Assembly: GCA_010405405.1 (NCBI GenBank)
Contig: MU004242.1
Span: forward strand, 534,748 to 598,747
Direction: 5' to 3'
DNA length: 64,000 nucleotides
Source: Microthyrium microscopicum
Lineage: Eukaryota; Ascomycota; Dothideomycetes; Microthyriales; Microthyriaceae
Shown: positions 59,548 through 64,000 of the stretch, one piece after another
How the letters are laid out: each line of letters begins with the position of its first letter
How positions within the stretch are numbered: the first letter of the stretch is position 1
Notes under the pieces: generated by a model
What the model was told of the DNA's origin: nothing
What the model saw: the letters and a program-made list of their open reading frames with translations, nothing else
The model's database searches: none
Position numbers and translations under genes: made by a program

Positions 59548-60362
59548 GGTGGTAAAGCACTCGGAGCGTTTGGTGTATGCTCAGGTGTGGGAAGGAGACT
59601 GAGGGAGGAGAACGCTGACAGTAGTAAGAGCGCCATAATGAGAAACCCGCGACTTGTGATTTAAAGAAAGTTCTCCCAAGAAATGTGTCGGGGTAATGTT
59701 GGTATGTTGGTGATAGGATTGCAGTGCATGATATCTCATTGGAGGAGCTTGGCGCTGAGCCCAGTTCAACCGCTGGGATTGGAGGTTTGTGACCCCTGAT
59801 TTGGTGTATTTATAGCACAAAAAGCCTCGTTTGATATTGCTCTCCGCAGATTGGATGAAGAAATAGCCTTGCATGCGCTTACCATGCGCTCCATATTCCC
59901 GTAAACTGCTTCTAGGATGTTGGATATTCCGGGAGAAGTTGAGTCGATTGATACCGTCTTGAACTGACTTTGACATAATACGAAAAGCACCGGTCGATTT
60001 TCCATTTCCTACAACAAATGAGATAATTGTTGATTTAATCTTCATGTATGAAAGGTAAGCGCTGGAAATTTACCCTGCATATGCAAGTCGCTCACCTAAG
60101 CCCTACCATTGGATAATATATATCATCACCATCGAATTAATTGTGCCATACCTTGAAGTCAAGCAGCTTCGAGGAAACTCATTATGTAGATCGACGTTCT
60201 AGAATGCAAAGAAAAGACTTGGTTTGTTGAAAGTTGCGATTCATTTTTGCCTTGAACATAGAAAGAAGTAAAGTAACGCTAGCTATGATAAAAGCTACCG
60301 ATTGCTCAAAGTCTACAACTTGCTGTGTTGTTGAAATATATATTTTTCGCGATTGAACTCCA
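59548..60362. other. Intergenic, no gene called
   Basis: A 154-codon minus-strand frame (59581-60045) exists but has no family resemblance and lies in the presumed promoter of the cytochrome gene. Confidence 0.45.
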
Positions 60363-61017
60363 TCAATATGCCCCTCCATCATAAGGCTTGCCATATTGAG
60401 GCCCGCCAGTCTCATCAAGCCAATTCACATGCTGAATCCAACCCTTTTCATGCCATTCCATCAAATTGAATCCTTCTTGCCGGGCTTCCAAGGTCATGGC
60501 ATTGACTCTCAGCCAGTTGGTCTTTTCTTCTTGCCAGCCCTCGGCCTTTGGCATCAGAACTTTGACTTTTCCTTCCTGTATCTTTGCCTTGACTGGATCA
60601 ACCCCTTCAGCAACCAAATCGCGTTCAACGATCTCGGTTTCGCCATCGATTTGAAAACAGCAATTTCCGCAATTTTTACAGAAAGGCCAGCTTTTTGTTG
60701 GCGAAGGTCCAGCTCTTCCAAGTTCCGAATCGTCGAGGGGGGACAGAATCTTGATTTTATTAGTGTCATGCTCTGCCAAATTGATGTGGGATCATTACTG
60801 CGAAATCTTTGAAGGAATCTGCCACTCGAACGTGGAGAAACCCTCTCTTATGGCATTGGGTACAGTTACATTTCCGAATCATTTGAGGCGGTGGTTTGCT
60901 TTTGTCAACCCAGTTGTATGGCGGACTCGCTGGTAAAGTCAACCAGCAAACATATCGAACCGCCTGGCAACTGCAGCTGCCATAATAAACTCGTCGTTTT
61001 GGTTCTTCTGTGCTCAT
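60363..61017 (-). CDS. GFA/CENP-V-type zinc protein (glutathione-dependent formaldehyde-activating-like)
   Basis: Probable exons are 61017-60826 and 60770-60363, with a 55-bp intron of weak donor (GTGGCA), giving 199 residues. A donor six bases earlier (GTTCGA) is an alternative. The zinc pattern of the GFA fold is present: YYGSCSCQAVRY near the N-terminus, KCNCTQCHKRGF, and WPFCKNCGNCCF after the splice. The central region carries LSPLDDSELG. GFA-family proteins bind zinc in a small all-beta fold, and some act on S-hydroxymethyl-glutathione. Most fungal members are uncharacterised, so the substrate is unknown. The C-terminus is FNLMEWHEKGW followed by a Gly/Tyr-rich end. Confidence 0.78.
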
Positions 61018-61824
61018 AGTGGATTGTGCTGGTTGTTTACGAAGGCGACTATGAACAGGCCGAAAAGCTCGATATTTGTGTCATCAGAAATTACCCCACC
61101 ACGCCCTTCGTGTACTCGCAGTCGTTGTACGCATAACTTCTCACTTTTCGTACCTGGTCTCGAACCTAGGCAACAATGGCATCTGTGTTGCTTACATGAA
61201 CGATCGCCATTTTCTTTCCCGTCTTGGTTCTGCAAAGCCGTTGGCAGGGACCCATCATCTGCGTTCAGCTTCGCTTACCGTGGTTCGAAGGAATTTAGAG
61301 TTGGTTTTTCTCACTCTGCAAGAGCTGCTCACCGCATTTAATCTAATTGAAGATAAGACGGCCAATGGTCTCCCACGCGTTACGGCCACGCGCTCGTAAC
61401 ACGTTATCAGCTGATAAGAAATACGATCAAGCCTGAGTTCTGCCAATAGCTGTTACAAAATTGCTGTCGAGTCACATGAAGTCGCGTCACTCACGACTTG
61501 AAGCGGGGAAATGCAATTGACCGACGCGGGTTGTAGCCAATGCCATGTGCATGCGCAGATAGACGGCTTTTCTGGACGTGTCTGGAAGATGTTGGCCAAG
61601 GAAAGTCGACATCATTGGCGACTCGCGAGGAGGTGTCTTTGGAACCTGGCGAGTTATGATCAGTCGTAGATGGTCGTCAAGTTGGAAGACTGGAATAGAG
61701 TTGAAATCCGTGAGTATAAAAGAGGTGATAATCGCCACTTGCAATTTGGTTCATTTCAGAATACCACTTCTTGAGCTGCACTTCCTTTCTTCCACATAAC
61801 CACTTCGTCATATCGCAAGACATC
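61018..61824. other. Divergent intergenic region
   Basis: No gene is seen; contains a TATA box for the VOC gene. Confidence 0.5.
61715..61722 (+). promoter_or_regulatory. TATA box of the VOC-family gene
   Basis: TATAAAAG lies 103 bases upstream of ATG 61825. Confidence 0.5.
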
Positions 61825-62536
61825 ATGGCTCCACAACAAGGCGTTCTTTGCTGGGTGGAAATTCCGGCAAAAGACATGGACAAAGTCTATGTATTTGTCC
61901 CAAAGAGACCAAGTCATGTAGCGCCTAATGAAGATCCAGGAGTTCTACAAGTCGGCGTTTCCAGAATGGAAATTCAAAGAAACCATGACAGAAACAGATG
62001 GCCAAGCCAAGAAAATGTATCAAATCACTTTCGATCCATCAAGCCAAAGTCAGTCAGGGCATCACAATGACATGTACAGTGTTAATCAACGCAGACATGC
62101 TGGGCGGTGGAATCATCCAGCTGCCTGAGCAGTACAAGGTGGAGGTTCAAGTAAGTGTCCGTTTTGGAAGATCTGGCGGGCGTACGTGCTTGCGAAATAA
62201 ACTAAGATCGATTTAGCCCATGGGAGCCGGGCTTGTGCCGTATTTCTGGTCGAACAACATTGAAGAGGTAAGTTGCGTAAGTTTTCAAGTATCATCACCA
62301 GTCTGACGAGGTTTCAGTCTGTTGCAAAAATGGAGAAACTGGGAGCAAAGTTAAGTCTCCCAAAGATGGACCAGAATGGAATGGGTAAGTCTTTCCATCC
62401 ATGTCTCAGTCGATGAGCCCAAGTCTCACCGAATACAGGCTGGTTCTGTAATTTGGATGACCCTGAAGGCAATCGCTTCGGACTGTATCAACTCTCTTCC
62501 AAGGGTCAGGCTGAAGGTACGAAGACCGAATCTTGA
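61825..62536 (+). CDS. VOC-superfamily (glyoxalase/bleomycin-resistance fold) protein
   Basis: Probable exons are 61825-61884, 61934-62048, 62080-62150, 62217-62267, 62318-62384 and 62439-62536. The product begins MAPQQGVLCWVEIPAKDMDK and continues IQEFYKSAFPEWKF, LGGGIIQLPEQY, GLVPYFWSNNIEE, KMEKLGAKLSLPKMDQNG and WFCNLDDPEGNRFGLYQL, the standard order of a single VOC domain of about 160 residues. Metal-ligand positions cannot be assigned safely. Exon 2 may start six bases later (61940). The join 62048/62080 implies a 31-bp intron, unusually short, so a frameshift or a different splice is possible. Function unknown; relatives include isomerases and resistance proteins. Confidence 0.7.
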
Positions 62537-62867
62537 GCTGTGAAAGCGGAGGCACTTAGACTTAGGTGACCTAGAGACTGTATCTAGAAAATAAAGGAGA
62601 GTTAATATACGTCTGGTGATACTGTATAAGGTATTACTGTCGTTGCTTCTGAGATGAGATGAAGTTTGAGTTGAAGAAGTTGAGAGGATGAAACGTAAAG
62701 ATCCCAAACCTCAAAGTCGATCCTTCTTAATTGGGAAAGTTGAATCACGTGGCGTCGCGAGAACGTGTCTTCGCGACCCAACGTGCTTGTCCTCTAACAT
62801 ACATCCAACTTCTTCTCATTCTCTTCTTCGATTCAAATCAGTTTCTCCAATTCAAATTATACAAGCC

Positions 62868-63336
62868 ATGCCTCGCGCGAAACGTGCTCATGAAGACGAC
62901 TCCTACGAAACATCCAAGAAGGTCAAAAGCGTTGCAAATATTGTTTCTATCGCTGTGCCCAAGCAAAAGAAGAACGACGATGGCAATGCTTACTGGGAAG
63001 TATGTTTTGTAATAATCTAATTGTATTCGCAGAGTACTGACGTTATAAAAGCTCTCAGCAAAACGTCGCGTCACTGTAGATGAATTCAAAGGCAAGACAC
63101 TTGTGGCGTTGCGCGAGTTCTACGAGAAGGATGGCAAGCTTTTGCCTGGCAAGAGTGGGCTTTCCATGACTCCAGAGCAATTTGGTGTTCTTGTGGCAGC
63201 TGTCGATCAAATCAAGGCCGTATTGAAGGACAAAGGCATCGATTTTGAGGAAGGAATTGGTGATCCAGAGGAAGATGAAGACGCAGAGGAGGAGGCTGAT
63301 GCCAAGTTTGTGGTTGATGATGAAGATGATGAATGA
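62868..63336 (+). CDS. SUB1: Transcriptional coactivator p15/PC4
   Basis: Exons 62868-62999 and 63052-63336 (52-bp intron, phase 0) give 138 residues. The basic N-terminus (MPRAKRAHEDDSYETSKKVK) suits a nuclear protein. The PC4 single-stranded-DNA-binding domain follows: YWELSAKRRVTVDEFKGKTLVALREFYEKDGKLLPGKSGLSM, with TPEQFGVLVAAVDQI forming the C-terminal helix. An acidic tail (DPEEDEDAEEEADAKFVVDDEDDE) ends the protein, as in fungal relatives. It assists RNA polymerase II initiation and re-initiation. The first ATG after the leader is used; an upstream open stretch in the same frame has no good start. Confidence 0.92.
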
Positions 63337-64000
63337 GATGCTCAATCGTTGCTGAGTCCAATTTGATGGGTACCAATTGGTATGTACCCAATTTGTCATG
63401 ATGTGGTTCTCCAATAACATGGCTAATGTCATAACTTCATAAGTACTGGCCGAAGCTTTCTCTGATGACTGATAATACTAAACTTCATTGTTGTTTGAGC
63501 ATCTCGACAAACAAGAGTCCATACGTAACATTTGACTTGCGGGCCAAATCCCTTCAAACCCGTCTCAAATTCACAAAAAACCTATGAGTTTCTATATTCA
63601 AATCTTTACCGCAAGACACAGGATTAAAAATGTATATAATTGCCATGCTGGTCATATCTAAAAACCCTCGTTGAGTCCTCGGTGATCAACTACCCAGACT
63701 TGGCTGTATTCTTTGAGACAGGTTCTTCTCATGATCAACAGGCCCATTGAAGACTTACAAATGGCAAACTTCCGGCATTCTGCTTGATGCGAACATAACA
63801 TCCATTCATATAATGCATACCTGGCGTGGCGCACTTGAAAGTATAAGAGTATCGCGGGGCAAGGGTGATTTGGCTGGGCTAGGATATATAGCAACAAGGA
63901 CTATGAGGAGCAGTAAGCGTACTGAATTTGAGCCGACCGTACTTTTCAAAGTTACCAGCAGCATTTATTGCGAGATCATCTGCTTTATATGATTTGAAAA
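63337..64000. other. Intergenic to window end
   Basis: About 660 bases with only short frames; nothing recognised. Confidence 0.5.

Noticed and set aside
59581-60045. 154-codon minus-strand frame
   Set aside because: No domain, no good start context, and it lies in a promoter region between two clear genes.
1-64000. tRNA, rRNA or CRISPR features
   Set aside because: Scanning for B-box-like GGTTCGA sequences gave only isolated hits without a matching A box or cloverleaf. No direct-repeat/spacer array was seen, and CRISPR is not expected in a fungus.

Overview
The window is nuclear DNA of a filamentous ascomycete. Genes have short GT..AG introns with CTAAC-like branch sites, coding strands alternate freely, and one 9.9-kb block is mutated in the pattern left by repeat-induced point mutation (RIP). 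The gene content (an AA9 lytic polysaccharide monooxygenase, a LysM effector-type protein, S28 and A1 secreted peptidases, an Ayg1-type pigment hydrolase) and several Leotiomycete-looking unknown families suggest a plant-associated or saprobic member of the Helotiales, near Botrytis/Sclerotinia. This placement is inferred from protein recognition only.

Layout. 0-10.8 kb is an accessory stretch: two small related HTH-like ORFs, an A1 aspartic-peptidase-like protein with altered catalytic motifs, protoporphyrinogen oxidase (HEM14), a decayed UPF1-type helicase, and a small membrane protein. 11-20.7 kb holds PEX7, an SH3-domain membrane protein, a multi-pass membrane protein and an AA9 LPMO, all on the minus strand. 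21.5-26.3 kb holds a four-exon secreted protein and a multi-exon membrane protein.

26,453-36,349 is a single AT-rich insertion with 22-bp perfect terminal inverted repeats and an 8-bp target duplication. It appears to lie inside intron 1 of the membrane-protein gene, whose first exon is left at 36.4 kb. The element has almost no CpA or TpG and no open reading frame of 60 codons or more.

37.6-64 kb is gene-dense: a 12-exon S28 peptidase, a small conserved protein, an Ayg1-like hydrolase, an ankyrin-DIL protein, allantoicase, a Nudix hydrolase, a LysM protein, a sirtuin, a mitochondrial carrier, an NYN-domain protein, an unknown 382-residue protein, a DOMON-cytochrome b561 protein, a GFA-type zinc protein, a VOC (glyoxalase-fold) protein and the coactivator SUB1/PC4.

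The genes do not form one pathway. Four are housekeeping (HEM14, PEX7, allantoicase, SUB1). The secreted proteins fit plant-polymer and protein degradation. No biosynthetic cluster surrounds the Ayg1 homologue. I saw no tRNA, rRNA or CRISPR array. Exon limits were derived by eye from splice signals and reading phase, without transcript evidence.
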